This document shows, piece by piece, positions 23,602 to 33,789 of a DNA stretch of 64,000 nucleotides. Numbering within the stretch: position 1 is the stretch's first letter; every line of letters begins with the position of its first letter. The translations under genes were made by a program, and so were the position numbers. This DNA comes from Ovoidimarina sp963698645 (GTDB lineage: Bacteria > Pseudomonadota > Alphaproteobacteria > Rhodobacterales > Rhodobacteraceae). The DNA is taken from NCBI GenBank assembly GCA_963698645.1, contig CAVORP010000007.1:930001-994000 (forward strand), in the 5' to 3' direction. A model generated the notes under the pieces. The model made no database searches. It was not told the DNA's origin and was given only the letters and a program-made list of their open reading frames with translations.

Positions 23602-25365
23602 GTGAAAATGACAGAGCCACATGGCGCCAGGCGTGATCGCTGGCTGAACCGGCTCGGTGCCCGACTGTCCGGACTGGGCCCCAAGGCGCGCGCGTTCGTC
23701 AGTCAGCCCGAACCCCGGACCATTGGAAGTTTCGCACGCGGACGTCAGCTTTGCGCGGGCAATTTCCTGTTTGCGGGGTATCTGGTGGAAGCGCCCGAGG
23801 CCGGGATCTGGGATCTCCCCATGCCCGACGCAGCTTTTGAGACCGAGGTGCACGGGTTCATCTGGCTCGACGATCTTGCTGCAGTGGCCGATCTGACCGC
23901 TCGGCATCGCGCGCAACTCTGGACGCATGAATGGGTCAAGCGCTTTGGTGGTGGAGGTGGACCCGGTTGGGTTGCGGATTTGACAGGCCGCAGGCTCATG
24001 CGTTGGATCAATCATGCGGTGTTTCTACTGAACGGACAGGACAGTGAAACAAGCGCGGCCTTCTTCCGAAGCATGTCACGGCAGGCAAATTTTCTTGCCC
24101 GTCGCTGGAAGTCCGCGGAAATTGGCTTGCCACGCTTCGAGGCCCTTTGCGGCCTGGCGCATGCTGGCCTCGCGCTTCAGGGGATGGAGCGGCACCTTCC
24201 GCCTGCCTGCAAGGCTCTTGAGCGGGAATGCACTCTGCGCATCGATGTCGAAGGCGGCCTCCCATCACGCAATCCCGAGGAACTTCTATCTGTCTTTGTG
24301 CTGCTCACATGGACGGTTGCGACGCTTGAGGAAAGCGGAGCAACTCCGCCAAGCGGTATTGTTGAAGCCATCCAGCGGATTGCGCCCACACTTCGATCTC
24401 TACGTCACGCCGACGGTAGCCTTGCCCGGTTTCACGGAGGCGGGCGCGGGCTTGACGGCTGGCTCGATCAGGCGCTTGCGGCATCGGGCGTTCGACATAT
24501 GCGCCACAAGGGGCTTTCGATGGGGTTCGCGCGTCTCTCCCATGGCAGGACCACGGTCATTGTGGACGCCGCGCCGCCCCCAACCGGTGAGAATTCACTG
24601 AACGGTCATGCATCTACACTGGCCTTCGAACTGACCTCGGGGCGGCGCCCCTTGATCGTCAACTGCGGATCGGGCGAGAGTTTCGGGTCAAGCTGGCGGC
24701 GTGCCGGTCGTGCGACGCCGTCCCACTCAACTCTTTCGATCGAGGGATTCAGTTCCTCGCGCCTTGGGGGCTCCGGCATGATCGCCGGGCGCCGGACCGA
24801 GCTTTTGATAGATACCCCAAAGGATGTCAGCGTGAACCGTCCCGAAACCGGACGCGGCGCGGCGCTGATCCTGAGCCATGATGGTTATGCCGTGACGCAT
24901 GGTCTCGTCCATTACCGCCGTTTGGAACTTGCAAGCGATGGCCGCAGCCTGATCGGTGACGACTCGCTCTCTGCCCTGACGCAGGAGGCCGAGCGGATCT
25001 TCGATGAAGCGTTCGACAGGTCTGGGCTTCAGGGAGTCCCGTTTCAAGTGCGTTTCCATCTTCACCCAGATGTCCACGCCGAGCTTGATATGGGGGGAGC
25101 TGCCGTTTCGATGGCCCTGAAGAGTGGAGAGATATGGGTCTTTCGCCATGATGGCGTAGCGGCTTTGACGCTTGCCCCCAGCGTCTATCTCGAGAAAGGC
25201 CGGCTCTCGCCCCGCGCCACGAAGCAGATCGTCCTATCGGCAGCGGCAGTCGATTACGGAACCCGGATTGGCTGGACGCTGGCGAAAGCACAGGATACCC
25301 CCTCACATATCCGGGATCTGTCGGCGGAGGATGATCTGGCCCAGACGGATCGCCAACAAGTCTGA
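23602..25365 (+). CDS. Heparinase II/III family protein
   Basis: A 587-residue protein with an alpha-helical N-terminal region (EWVKRFGGGGGPGW, RRLMRWINHAVFLL) and the heparinase II/III beta-sandwich region (HASTLAFELTSGRRPLIVNCGSG, HSTLSIEGFSSSR). These proteins occur between rsmB and purH throughout Rhodobacterales. A polysaccharide-lyase role is inferred from the fold, and no substrate is known. GTG at 23602 is used; an ATG six bases later is an alternative. No clear signal peptide is seen. Confidence 0.88.
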   Translation: MKMTEPHGARRDRWLNRLGARLSGLGPKARAFVSQPEPRTIGSFARGRQLCAGNFLFAGYLVEAPEAGIWDLPMPDAAFETEVHGFIWLDDLAAVADLTARHRAQLWTHEWVKRFGGGGGPGWVADLTGRRLMRWINHAVFLLNGQDSETSAAFFRSMSRQANFLARRWKSAEIGLPRFEALCGLAHAGLALQGMERHLPPACKALERECTLRIDVEGGLPSRNPEELLSVFVLLTWTVATLEESGATPPSGIVEAIQRIAPTLRSLRHADGSLARFHGGGRGLDGWLDQALAASGVRHMRHKGLSMGFARLSHGRTTVIVDAAPPPTGENSLNGHASTLAFELTSGRRPLIVNCGSGESFGSSWRRAGRATPSHSTLSIEGFSSSRLGGSGMIAGRRTELLIDTPKDVSVNRPETGRGAALILSHDGYAVTHGLVHYRRLELASDGRSLIGDDSLSALTQEAERIFDEAFDRSGLQGVPFQVRFHLHPDVHAELDMGGAAVSMALKSGEIWVFRHDGVAALTLAPSVYLEKGRLSPRATKQIVLSAAAVDYGTRIGWTLAKAQDTPSHIRDLSAEDDLAQTDRQQV

Positions 25366-25373
25366 GGAAGTCC

Positions 25374-26963
25374 ATGCCTGATCTCGTTCCTTTGCGTAGC
25401 GCGCTGATTTCTGTCTCCGACAAGACCGGCCTTGTTCCCTTCGTGCGGAAACTGGCCGCCAGCGGCGTGGCGCTTGTGTCGACGGGCGGTACGGCGCAAT
25501 TGCTACGTGACGAGGGTCTGGTTGTAAGGGATGTCGCGGCGCTTACGGGATTTCCCGAGATGATGGATGGCCGCGTCAAGACGCTGCACCCAAAGGTGCA
25601 TGGCGGGCTCTTGGCGTTGCGTGATCATCCGGATCATCAGGCTGCCATGGCGTCTCACGGGATCGAACCGATCGACCTCTTGATCGTCAATCTGTATCCG
25701 TTCGAGGCGACTGTCGCGAGTGGGGCAGGGTATGACGACGCTATCGAAAACATCGATATTGGCGGACCTGCGATGATCCGGGCCGCGGCCAAGAACCATG
25801 CGTTCGTCTCAGTCGTGACCGATATCGAGGACTATGATGCGGTACTGGAAGAGATGGCCGAGAACGACGGCGCGACAACATTCGCATTCCGCCAGAAACT
25901 GGCCCTGACGGCCTACTCGCGGACGGCGGCCTATGATGCAGCGGTTTCCGGCTGGATGGCGAATGCTTTGGGCGAGCCGTCACCCCGCCGCCGCGCGTTC
26001 GCTGGAACCCTGGCCCAGACGCTGCGCTACGGGGAAAACCCCCATCAGACAGCGTCCTTCTATGTCGATGGAACGGATCGGCCAAGCATTTCCACGTCGA
26101 AGCAACTTCAGGGCAAGGAACTGTCCTACAATAATATCAATGACACTGATGCGGCATTCGAACTCGTTTCTGAATTCCGGCCCGAAGATGGCCCGGCCTG
26201 CGCGATCATCAAGCATGCAAACCCCTGCGGCGTGGCCCGCGGCAGCACTCTGGCCGAGGCTTATGCGCGGGCCTACGACTGCGATCGCACTTCGGCCTTC
26301 GGCGGCATTGTCGCGTTGAACCAACCCCTCGATGGCAAGACCGCCGAGAAGATCGCAGAGATTTTTACCGAAGTGGTAATTGCTCCGGGGGCCGACGATG
26401 CGGCCAAAGAGGTCTTTGCGGCGAAGAAGAATCTCCGGCTTTTGATGACGGAGGGCCTTGCCGACCCAGCGGCTCCGGGTCTGTCAATCAGACAGGTCGG
26501 AGGCGGTTTCCTGGTGCAAGACCGTGACAATGGCCATCTTTCCGCGGCAGACCTGAAAGTTGTCACCAAGAGGCAGCCGACCGAAGCCGAGCTGGCCGAT
26601 CTTCTGTTCGCATGGACGGTGGCCAAGCATGTAAAATCGAATGCCATCGTCTATGCGAAGGCTGGAGCGACGGTCGGCATTGGCGCGGGACAGATGAGCC
26701 GCGTCGATTCTACGCGCATTGCCGCACGAAAGGCCGGTGACATGGTCGAAACCCTGGGGCTGAGTAGCTTGCCGACGCAGGGTGCCGCAGTCGCTTCGGA
26801 CGCGTTCTTTCCGTTTGCGGACGGCATTCTGACGGCCGCCGAGGCCGGTGCCACAGCCCTGATTCAGCCGGGCGGTTCGGTCCGGGATGAGGAAGTGATT
26901 GCGGCTGCCGACGCCGCGGGTCTGGCAATGGTCTTTACCGGTATGCGGCATTTCAGACATTGA
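25374..26963 (+). CDS. purH: Bifunctional AICAR transformylase/IMP cyclohydrolase
   Basis: A 529-residue enzyme for the last two steps of IMP synthesis. The N-terminal cyclohydrolase has SVSDKTGL, STGGTAQLL and GRVKTLHPKVHGGLL. The transformylase has RYGENPHQTA, the KHANPCGVA motif with the catalytic Lys-His pair, and SDAFFPFADG near the end. Standard length. The stop overlaps the start of lspA. Confidence 0.98.
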   Translation: MPDLVPLRSALISVSDKTGLVPFVRKLAASGVALVSTGGTAQLLRDEGLVVRDVAALTGFPEMMDGRVKTLHPKVHGGLLALRDHPDHQAAMASHGIEPIDLLIVNLYPFEATVASGAGYDDAIENIDIGGPAMIRAAAKNHAFVSVVTDIEDYDAVLEEMAENDGATTFAFRQKLALTAYSRTAAYDAAVSGWMANALGEPSPRRRAFAGTLAQTLRYGENPHQTASFYVDGTDRPSISTSKQLQGKELSYNNINDTDAAFELVSEFRPEDGPACAIIKHANPCGVARGSTLAEAYARAYDCDRTSAFGGIVALNQPLDGKTAEKIAEIFTEVVIAPGADDAAKEVFAAKKNLRLLMTEGLADPAAPGLSIRQVGGGFLVQDRDNGHLSAADLKVVTKRQPTEAELADLLFAWTVAKHVKSNAIVYAKAGATVGIGAGQMSRVDSTRIAARKAGDMVETLGLSSLPTQGAAVASDAFFPFADGILTAAEAGATALIQPGGSVRDEEVIAAADAAGLAMVFTGMRHFRH

Positions 26964-27454
26964 GTGTGCTTGGAAATAAGGCGGTCCTGTCTGGTATCGT
27001 GATCTTTGTCCTCGACCAGATCACGAAATGGGTCGTCGTGCATTGGATGGCACTGAAGGATGTCGGTGCGATTGACATTCTTCCGCCCTACCTCAATCTC
27101 CGTATGGCATGGAACAGGGGAATCAACTTTGGCCTGTTCTCCAGCGACACCGATACGATGCGCTGGATCCTTGTGGTCATTGCACTGCTTATCTCGGGCT
27201 GGGTGATATGGTGGATGCGGCGAGAACCCGGCGGATGGGCTGCGCAGTTATCTGCAGGATTGCTGGTGGGGGGCGCACTGGGCAATGTCGTCGACCGGGT
27301 TCTCTATGGCGCAGTGGCGGATTTTCTGAACATGTCCTGTTGCGGGATCGAGAACCCCTACGCGTTCAATGTCGCGGATATTTCTATCTTCGTCGGGGCG
27401 GTCGGGCTGATCCTCTTCACGGGCGAAAGCGCAAGACCCCGTGACGACAGTTGA
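26960..27454 (+). CDS. lspA: Lipoprotein signal peptidase (signal peptidase II)
   Basis: A four-helix membrane aspartyl protease of about 164 residues that cleaves prolipoproteins. It has LDQITKW, the NRGINFGLF segment, GGALGNVVDRVLYGAVADFL with one catalytic Asp, and AFNVADISIFVG with the second. The likely start is TTG at 26960 (overlapping the purH stop) or GTG at 26966. Followed after 15 bases by a lipoprotein gene, a plausible substrate. Confidence 0.95.
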   Translation: MSVLGNKAVLSGIVIFVLDQITKWVVVHWMALKDVGAIDILPPYLNLRMAWNRGINFGLFSSDTDTMRWILVVIALLISGWVIWWMRREPGGWAAQLSAGLLVGGALGNVVDRVLYGAVADFLNMSCCGIENPYAFNVADISIFVGAVGLILFTGESARPRDDS

Positions 27455-27469
27455 ATTAAGGTTTAGACA

Positions 27470-28015
27470 GTGCACAGGGCGATGACGATGGGGCGACCGA
27501 TGCGAGGTATGATCATCCTTCTGGGCATGTGTGCCATGGTTCTGGCCGGTTGTAGCCGCGACCGGGATCCTGACCTGATGACATTCAAGGCAAGCCAGGA
27601 CGGGCCGGATGAATTCAGCATCCTGCCGACAAAGCCGCTTGAGACGCCTGAGGATTTCGCTTCCCTGCCTACACCGACGCCGGGCGGATCGAATCTTGTC
27701 GACCCGACGCCGGATGCCGATGCGATAGTCGCGCTGGGTGGACGTCCGGAATTGCTGAACCGCCCCTCAGGCGATGGGGCCCTAGTCTCCTATGCCGCGC
27801 GCTTCGGTGTGGCACCCGACATTCGTGCATCGCTTGCCGCTGCAGACCTCGAATATCGCCGAAACAACAAGGGTCGCTTGCTGGAACGCCTGTTCAACGT
27901 GAACGTCTATTTCCGTGCCTATGAAGAACAGCATCTCGATCAGCATCGCGAACTCGAGCGGTTCCGTGCGGCGGGAATCGCTACTCCGGCAGCGCCTCCC
28001 GAACAGGTCGAATGA
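27470..28015 (+). CDS. DUF3035 lipoprotein
   Basis: About 181 residues with a lipoprotein signal peptide whose lipobox is VLAGC (Cys28 from the GTG at 27470; an ATG at 27482 is equally possible). The mature part is Pro/Asp-rich, with DEFSILPTKPLETPEDFASLP and a C-terminal RLLERLFNVNVYFRAYEEQHLD helix typical of DUF3035, a Rhodobacterales-specific family of unknown function. It sits between lspA and two M16 peptidases. Confidence 0.85.
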   Translation: MHRAMTMGRPMRGMIILLGMCAMVLAGCSRDRDPDLMTFKASQDGPDEFSILPTKPLETPEDFASLPTPTPGGSNLVDPTPDADAIVALGGRPELLNRPSGDGALVSYAARFGVAPDIRASLAAADLEYRRNNKGRLLERLFNVNVYFRAYEEQHLDQHRELERFRAAGIATPAAPPEQVE

Positions 28016-28099
28016 CGCTCACATCCCCGTTGGACCTGCTTGAATCCTGACGGTTTCGGCGTAGGTGTGCTGCAAGGATGATCAACCAAGGGGTCCAAG

Positions 28100-29443
28100 A
28101 TGCTTCGACGGATAGCGGCGTTCTGCGCCCTCGTGATGATCGCGGCAAGTCCGGCGCGTTCGGCAGACGTCACCAGCTTCACACTTGATAACGGCTTGGA
28201 GGTGGTGGTGCTCGAAGATCATCGCGCTCCCGTCGTCGTGCATATGATGTGGTATCGGGTGGGTTCTGCTGACGAACCACGCGGAAAATCGGGCATCGCC
28301 CATTTCCTCGAGCATCTGATGTTCAAAGGGACCGAAGAGGTTGGCCCCGGTGAATTCTCGGAAGTCGTCGCGGCAAATGGCGGCCGGGACAATGCGTTCA
28401 CCTCCTTCGACTATACCGCCTATTTCCAGAGGGTCGCGGCGGATCGCCTTGGTCTCATGATGGAGATGGAGGCGGATCGCATGGTGAACCTTGTGATCGC
28501 CCCTGAATTCGTGGATTCCGAGCGCAGCGTCGTCCTTGAAGAACGGAACCAGCGGACTGAGAACGACCCCCGCTCGCTTCTGAACGAACAGCGCAAGGCG
28601 GCTCAGTATCTGCATCATCCATATGGCGTTCCCATCATCGGCTGGCGGCACGAGATTGAAGGCCTTACTCGCGATGATGCGATTGCGTTCTACAAGCAGC
28701 ATTACGCGCCCAACAACGCGATCCTTGTCGTTGCCGGGGACGTGACGCCCGATGAAGTCCGCACCCTCGCCGATACCCATTATGGTCAGATCCCACCAAA
28801 CCCCGCGATCACCCCACGGGACCGGGTGGATGAGCCGCCGCAATTGGCCGAACGCCGGATCATGTTTTCCGATCCCAGGATTTCGCAACCGACGGTCGTG
28901 CGCACCTATCTGGCCCCAGAGCGTGATGCGGGCGCCCAGGAAGACGCGGCGGCGCTCACGCTTTTGTCCGAAGTCCTGGGCGGCTCCGGATCAACTTCGG
29001 TTCTCGCTCGCAAGCTGCAATTCGAGACCACCGACTCGATCTATGCGGCGGCCTTCTATTCAGGGACTTCACTGGATGTGACGACCTTCGGTCTGGTGAC
29101 GGTTCCTGCTCCGGGCGTCAGCCTGGAAAAAGCGGAGGCAGATCTTGATCGGGCGGTCGCAGAGTTCCTCGAAGAAGGGATCGACGACGCACAATTGGCT
29201 CGAATCAAGACGCAATTGCGCGCCTCTCTGATCTATGAAGAAGATGACATTTCCGGTCTGGCAAACACCTATGGCAGCGCCCTGACCAGCGGTCTGACGA
29301 TCGCCGATGTCGAGGCATGGCCAGACATCCTCGCAGCGACAACCGAAGATGACATCATCGCTGCAGCGCGTCGGGTCTTCGATCGCGATCGTGCGGTCAC
29401 CACCTATTCGATGCCCGAAGATGCAGAAAAGGTCTCGCAATGA
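28100..29443 (+). CDS. M16 family zinc metallopeptidase (active subunit)
   Basis: 447 residues with a signal peptide and the inverted zinc motif HFLEHLMFKG (HxxEH), plus the downstream Glu in a NAFTSFDYTAYFQ context. This is the catalytic half of a PqqL/pitrilysin-like pair, expected in the periplasm. Its TGA overlaps the ATG of the next M16 gene, so the two are made together, as in known heterodimeric M16 peptidases. Confidence 0.93.
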   Translation: MLRRIAAFCALVMIAASPARSADVTSFTLDNGLEVVVLEDHRAPVVVHMMWYRVGSADEPRGKSGIAHFLEHLMFKGTEEVGPGEFSEVVAANGGRDNAFTSFDYTAYFQRVAADRLGLMMEMEADRMVNLVIAPEFVDSERSVVLEERNQRTENDPRSLLNEQRKAAQYLHHPYGVPIIGWRHEIEGLTRDDAIAFYKQHYAPNNAILVVAGDVTPDEVRTLADTHYGQIPPNPAITPRDRVDEPPQLAERRIMFSDPRISQPTVVRTYLAPERDAGAQEDAAALTLLSEVLGGSGSTSVLARKLQFETTDSIYAAAFYSGTSLDVTTFGLVTVPAPGVSLEKAEADLDRAVAEFLEEGIDDAQLARIKTQLRASLIYEEDDISGLANTYGSALTSGLTIADVEAWPDILAATTEDDIIAAARRVFDRDRAVTTYSMPEDAEKVSQ

Positions 29444-30753
29444 TCCGTATCGTTCTTGCGGCCGTTCTGTCGCTCATCGCCGTTCTGCCTGCAGGTGCAG
29501 CAGTCGAAATCGAGGAAGTAAAGACGCCGGGCGGCTTCACTGCCTGGCTCGTGGAAGAGCATTCGATCCCCTTCGCAGCAATCGAGATCCGCTTCGAAGG
29601 TGGTGCGTCGCTTGATCCTGAGGGCAAGCGCGGTGCTGTGAACCTCATGATGGGCCTTCTCGAAGAAGGTTCCGGTGACATGGACGCCCAAGGCTTCGCC
29701 GAAGCCCGTGAAACTCTCGCAACCTCGATCCGCTTCGATTCTTCGGACGATGATGTTTCGGTCTCGTTCCGGTTTCTGACCGAAAATAGGGACGCTTCGG
29801 TCGAATTGCTCACGCAGGCGCTGACCCGACCGAATTTTGATCAGGATGCGATCGACCGGGTCCGTGAACAGGTCTTGTCCGGCATTCGGTCGGATCAAAC
29901 GGATCCAACCGCGATCGCGCGCGCGACGTTCAATAACCTCGCATGGGGCGATCACCCCTATGGCAGTGATCTGAGTGGTACCGTTGACAGCGTGTCCTCG
30001 CTCACCCGGGAAGACATGTTCGACGCGCATGCCCGCACCATCGCCAAGGATCGGGTATTTGTTGGCGCGGTTGGCAATATCACACCTGCGGAACTGGCCG
30101 AGGTGCTTGACCGGATTCTTGGTGATCTTCCAGAGACCGGTGCTCCGCAGGCCCCCGAAGCCGCCTATCAGGCGCCAGCGGGTGTCACTCCGGTTCTGTT
30201 CGATACCCCGCAATCGGTCGCCTTTTTCGGCCACGAAGGGATTGCGCGCGACGATCCGGATTTCTTTGCCGCCTATGTCGTGAACGAGATTTTCGGCGGC
30301 TCTGGGTTTGACTCGCGGCTAATGCAAGAGGTCAGGGTAAAGCGTGGTCTGACCTACGGGATCGGAGCCTATCTTGCGCCACGCGATCATGGCGCGCTTC
30401 TTCTTGGGCAGGTTGCAACAGCAGGCGAACGCATGTCGGAGACGCTTGAAGTTCTTCGGGACGAATGGACACGGATCGCGAATGAGGGTGTCACGGCCGA
30501 GGAACTTGAGGCTGCCAAGACCTATCTGACCGGAGCCTATCCGCTGCGCTTCGACGGGAATGCTCCGATTGCCCGGATCATGGTCGGAATGCAGATGGAT
30601 GGGCTTCCCATCGACTATATCGCGACCCGGAATGACAAGGTGAATGCGGTCACTCTCGACGAGGCGCGCCGCGTTGCCGCCCGAATTTATCGCCCTGACG
30701 AGCTGCAGATCGTGGTTGTGGGCAATTCCGAGGGTCTTGAAGCAGGCAACTGA
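29440..30753 (+). CDS. M16 family peptidase-like protein (non-catalytic subunit)
   Basis: 437 residues with a signal peptide. At the place of the zinc motif it reads NLMMGLLEEGSGD, lacking HxxEH, so it is the inactive partner of the preceding M16 protein. The C-terminal half keeps the conserved RGLTYGIGAYL segment. Overlapping start and stop indicate a 1:1 complex. Confidence 0.93.
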   Translation: MIRIVLAAVLSLIAVLPAGAAVEIEEVKTPGGFTAWLVEEHSIPFAAIEIRFEGGASLDPEGKRGAVNLMMGLLEEGSGDMDAQGFAEARETLATSIRFDSSDDDVSVSFRFLTENRDASVELLTQALTRPNFDQDAIDRVREQVLSGIRSDQTDPTAIARATFNNLAWGDHPYGSDLSGTVDSVSSLTREDMFDAHARTIAKDRVFVGAVGNITPAELAEVLDRILGDLPETGAPQAPEAAYQAPAGVTPVLFDTPQSVAFFGHEGIARDDPDFFAAYVVNEIFGGSGFDSRLMQEVRVKRGLTYGIGAYLAPRDHGALLLGQVATAGERMSETLEVLRDEWTRIANEGVTAEELEAAKTYLTGAYPLRFDGNAPIARIMVGMQMDGLPIDYIATRNDKVNAVTLDEARRVAARIYRPDELQIVVVGNSEGLEAGN

Positions 30754-30798
30754 CAAGCTGAATGGCGAATCGGGCGCGACCATGCTAGAAATTGTGGC

Positions 30799-32619
30799 AT
30801 GGCCGCACCCGACCCCAATATAAGCCCGGAACTCCCGACGATCCGCCAACTCGACGAAGCTGCGGTAAACCGTATCGCGGCCGGAGAGGTCGTCGAGCGT
30901 CCGGCCAGTGCCGTCAAGGAACTGGTCGAGAATGCCATTGATGCGGGTGCTACCCGTGTGACTATCGATATTGCCGATGGTGGCCGGCGTCTGGTCCGCG
31001 TCACCGATGACGGCTGTGGCATCCCCTCGTCGCAACTTGCGCTCGCGCTCGCCCGGCACGCCACGTCAAAGATCGATGGCTCGGACCTCCTGAACATTCA
31101 CACGTTTGGATTTCGGGGCGAGGCGCTGGCTTCGCTCGCTGCGGTTGGGCGGTTGACGCTTACTTCGCGCACGGACTGGGGCGATGCCGCAGAGATCGCT
31201 GTCGAAGGCGGGCGCTTCGGGTCGGTCCGCCCGGCAGCGGCCCAGCGGGGTACGACTGTCGAGTTGCGCGACCTGTTCTACGCCACTCCTGCGCGGCTCA
31301 AGTTTCTGCGGACAGATCGTGCCGAAAGCCAAAGCATCAGTGACGTCGTGAAACGGCTCGCGATGGCAGAGCCCTCCGTTGCGTTTACCTTGCGCGATGT
31401 CACCGGCGGCGGTGAGGGACGCATTACATTTCGCGTGGCCGCTGAAATCGGTGATCTATTTTCGGCGATGGAACGGCGATTGGCCGCGATCCTGGGGCGC
31501 GAATTTGCCGAAAACGCGCTGCCCATCGATGCAACGCGGGAAGGCTTGCGGCTCACCGGTTTCGCCGCTCTGCCAACCTATTCGCGTGGAACGGCGGTGG
31601 CCCAATACCTATTCGTCAACGGTCGTCCGGTGAGGGACAAGCTTCTGGTTGGGGCGCTGCGTGCGGCCTATATGGATTTTCTGTCGCGCGATCGTCACCC
31701 CGCAGCGGTATTGTTTATCGACTGCGATCCGCATCAGGTGGATGTGAACGTCCACCCGGCCAAGTCCGAAGTGCGTTTCCGCGACCCGGGGGCAGCACGC
31801 GGGCTGATCGTTTCCGGTCTGCGTCATGCATTGGCCGATGCCGGCCACCGGGCATCGACGACCGTGGCGGGTGCGGCACTGGGCGCTTTCCAGGCTTCAC
31901 GGGACAATGCTCCACGGGTCTATCAGATGGACAGACCCTATTCCCATTCGGCGACCCGCCCGATCGTCACGCATCTCTTCGAATCCGCCGAAACGTTCTC
32001 GGCCGCGCCAATGCCCGAACCAGAACCGGCTGCGGAAGAGCCGCCGCTGGGAACCGCGCAGGCCCAGCTTCACCGGAACTATATCGTGGCGCAGACCGCA
32101 GATGGGATCGTCCTGGTCGATCAGCACGCGGCGCACGAACGTCTCGTCTATGAGAAGCTGAAATCCCAGTCACGGGAGGCCGGGGTGGCGTCACAGGCTC
32201 TTCTCGTTCCGGAAATCGTCGAGATGGAGCAGGTGCAGGCCGAACGTCTTCTGGAGGAGGCAGGCGAACTGATGCGCCTCGGGCTCGAGATCGAACCCTT
32301 CGGGCCGGGCGCGATCGCGGTACGCGCGACCCCCGCCTTGCTGGGGCCGGTTGATGCCAAGGCGATGATCTTGGATATTCTCGACGAACTTGGCTCCGGC
32401 GATGACATCCTCTCGTTGAGTTCTCGGATTGATGCGATCCTGTCACGGGTCGCCTGCCACGGATCGGTTCGGTCGGGTCGCCGTATGGGCCCCGATGAAA
32501 TGAACGCCCTCTTGCGCGAGATGGAGGCGACGCCGCATTCCGGCCAGTGCAATCACGGCAGACCCACGTATATCGAGCTGAAATTGGCCGATATCGAACG
32601 TCTTTTCGGGCGCACATGA
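30799..32619 (+). CDS. mutL: DNA mismatch repair protein MutL
   Basis: A 606-residue MutL. The N-terminal GHKL ATPase has LDEAAVNRIAAGEVVERPAS, NAIDAGAT, DDGCGI and GFRGEALASL. The middle domain ends VNVHPAKSEVRF. The C-terminal dimerisation domain has DQHAAHERLVYE, which matches the endonuclease motif DQHA(X)2E(X)4E of methyl-independent MutL proteins, and a late CHGSVRSGRRM. It is thus predicted to be a nicking MutL. Confidence 0.97.
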   Translation: MAAPDPNISPELPTIRQLDEAAVNRIAAGEVVERPASAVKELVENAIDAGATRVTIDIADGGRRLVRVTDDGCGIPSSQLALALARHATSKIDGSDLLNIHTFGFRGEALASLAAVGRLTLTSRTDWGDAAEIAVEGGRFGSVRPAAAQRGTTVELRDLFYATPARLKFLRTDRAESQSISDVVKRLAMAEPSVAFTLRDVTGGGEGRITFRVAAEIGDLFSAMERRLAAILGREFAENALPIDATREGLRLTGFAALPTYSRGTAVAQYLFVNGRPVRDKLLVGALRAAYMDFLSRDRHPAAVLFIDCDPHQVDVNVHPAKSEVRFRDPGAARGLIVSGLRHALADAGHRASTTVAGAALGAFQASRDNAPRVYQMDRPYSHSATRPIVTHLFESAETFSAAPMPEPEPAAEEPPLGTAQAQLHRNYIVAQTADGIVLVDQHAAHERLVYEKLKSQSREAGVASQALLVPEIVEMEQVQAERLLEEAGELMRLGLEIEPFGPGAIAVRATPALLGPVDAKAMILDILDELGSGDDILSLSSRIDAILSRVACHGSVRSGRRMGPDEMNALLREMEATPHSGQCNHGRPTYIELKLADIERLFGRT

Positions 32620-32658
32620 TCAGCATCGGCACCTTCGATCTGGATCTTACCGATCCAG

Positions 32659-33786
32659 TTGATGCTTGGGGTGCTCGCCGGGCTTGCCGTGTCGCTCCTG
32701 TTCCTCGTTCTCCTGTTTATGGCAGTTGTCCGCGCGGGAAGGTCTGCGCGAATGGTCGTCCCGCTAGCACATCATCTGGAGTCGCTCGGTCAGCGCGTCC
32801 AAAGCTTGTCGGACGGGCAAGAGCGGCTTTCGGGCGGCCTGTCCAGCGTTTCGGAAGCTCAGCTTTCGTCACAGGCGAACCTCTTGAAACTGATGGAAGC
32901 GCGGCTGGCCGAGGTGTCCAACCGGATGAACGAGAACCTGCAGGGCTCTGCGACTCGGACGGCAAGATCTCTTGGTGAGCTGCAGCAGCGGCTCCAAACC
33001 ATCGACAAGGCGCAGGAGAACATCGAGAAACTTTCGGGCAATGTGCTGAGCTTGCAGGATATCCTGTCAAACAAGCAGACACGTGGTGCATTCGGAGAAA
33101 TCCAACTCAATGACATCGTGTCGAAAGCTCTGCCCAGCGACAGCTATACCTTCCAAGCGACGCTTTCCAACGGGCGCCGCGCCGATTGCCTCATCCACCT
33201 ACCCAATCCGCCGGGTCCGATCGCAATCGATTCCAAGTTTCCGCTGGAGGCCTATGAGGCGCTCAGAGCTGCGGACGGTCCCCGTGCGGTGGAGGAGGCA
33301 AACCGCGCCCTGCGGGCTGCGGTCAAGGCACATATCAAGGCAATTTCAGAACGCTACATCATCGAAGGCCAAACCGCCGATGGGGCGCTGATGTTCCTGC
33401 CGTCGGAGGCGGTTTATGCCGAACTTCACGCGAATTTCCCTGAAGTCGTCAGGGAAGGCTTTTCCGCTCGCGTCTGGATCGTCTCGCCGACCACCTGCAT
33501 GGCGACGCTTCACACGATGCGCGCGATCCTCAAGGATGCCCGCATGCGCGAACAGGCCGGCGCGATCCGCAAGACGCTTCGGCACCTTCACCGGGATGTA
33601 GAGATCGTGGTGGAGCGTGTGGATAAGCTGAACACCCATTTCAATCAGGCCAAGGGTGATCTCGAGGGGCTCAATACCGCAGCGGAGCGTGCGGGCAAAC
33701 GTGCTGCCCGCCTCGACAATTTCGATTTCGAGGAATTAGAGGCAGAGCCAGAACCCCGTGTCGTGCCTCTGAAACCCGGCGCGTAA
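32659..33786 (+). CDS. rmuC: DNA recombination protein RmuC
   Basis: A 375-residue protein: one N-terminal membrane helix, a coiled coil over about residues 35-130, then the RmuC nuclease-fold domain with RGAFGEIQLNDIV, AIDSKFPLEAYEAL and MFLPSEAVYAELH. RmuC limits inversion between inverted repeats in E. coli. Start TTG 32659 or ATG 32662. It is shorter than E. coli RmuC but usual for alphaproteobacteria. Confidence 0.92.
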   Translation: MMLGVLAGLAVSLLFLVLLFMAVVRAGRSARMVVPLAHHLESLGQRVQSLSDGQERLSGGLSSVSEAQLSSQANLLKLMEARLAEVSNRMNENLQGSATRTARSLGELQQRLQTIDKAQENIEKLSGNVLSLQDILSNKQTRGAFGEIQLNDIVSKALPSDSYTFQATLSNGRRADCLIHLPNPPGPIAIDSKFPLEAYEALRAADGPRAVEEANRALRAAVKAHIKAISERYIIEGQTADGALMFLPSEAVYAELHANFPEVVREGFSARVWIVSPTTCMATLHTMRAILKDARMREQAGAIRKTLRHLHRDVEIVVERVDKLNTHFNQAKGDLEGLNTAAERAGKRAARLDNFDFEELEAEPEPRVVPLKPGA

Positions 33787-33789
33787 GCG

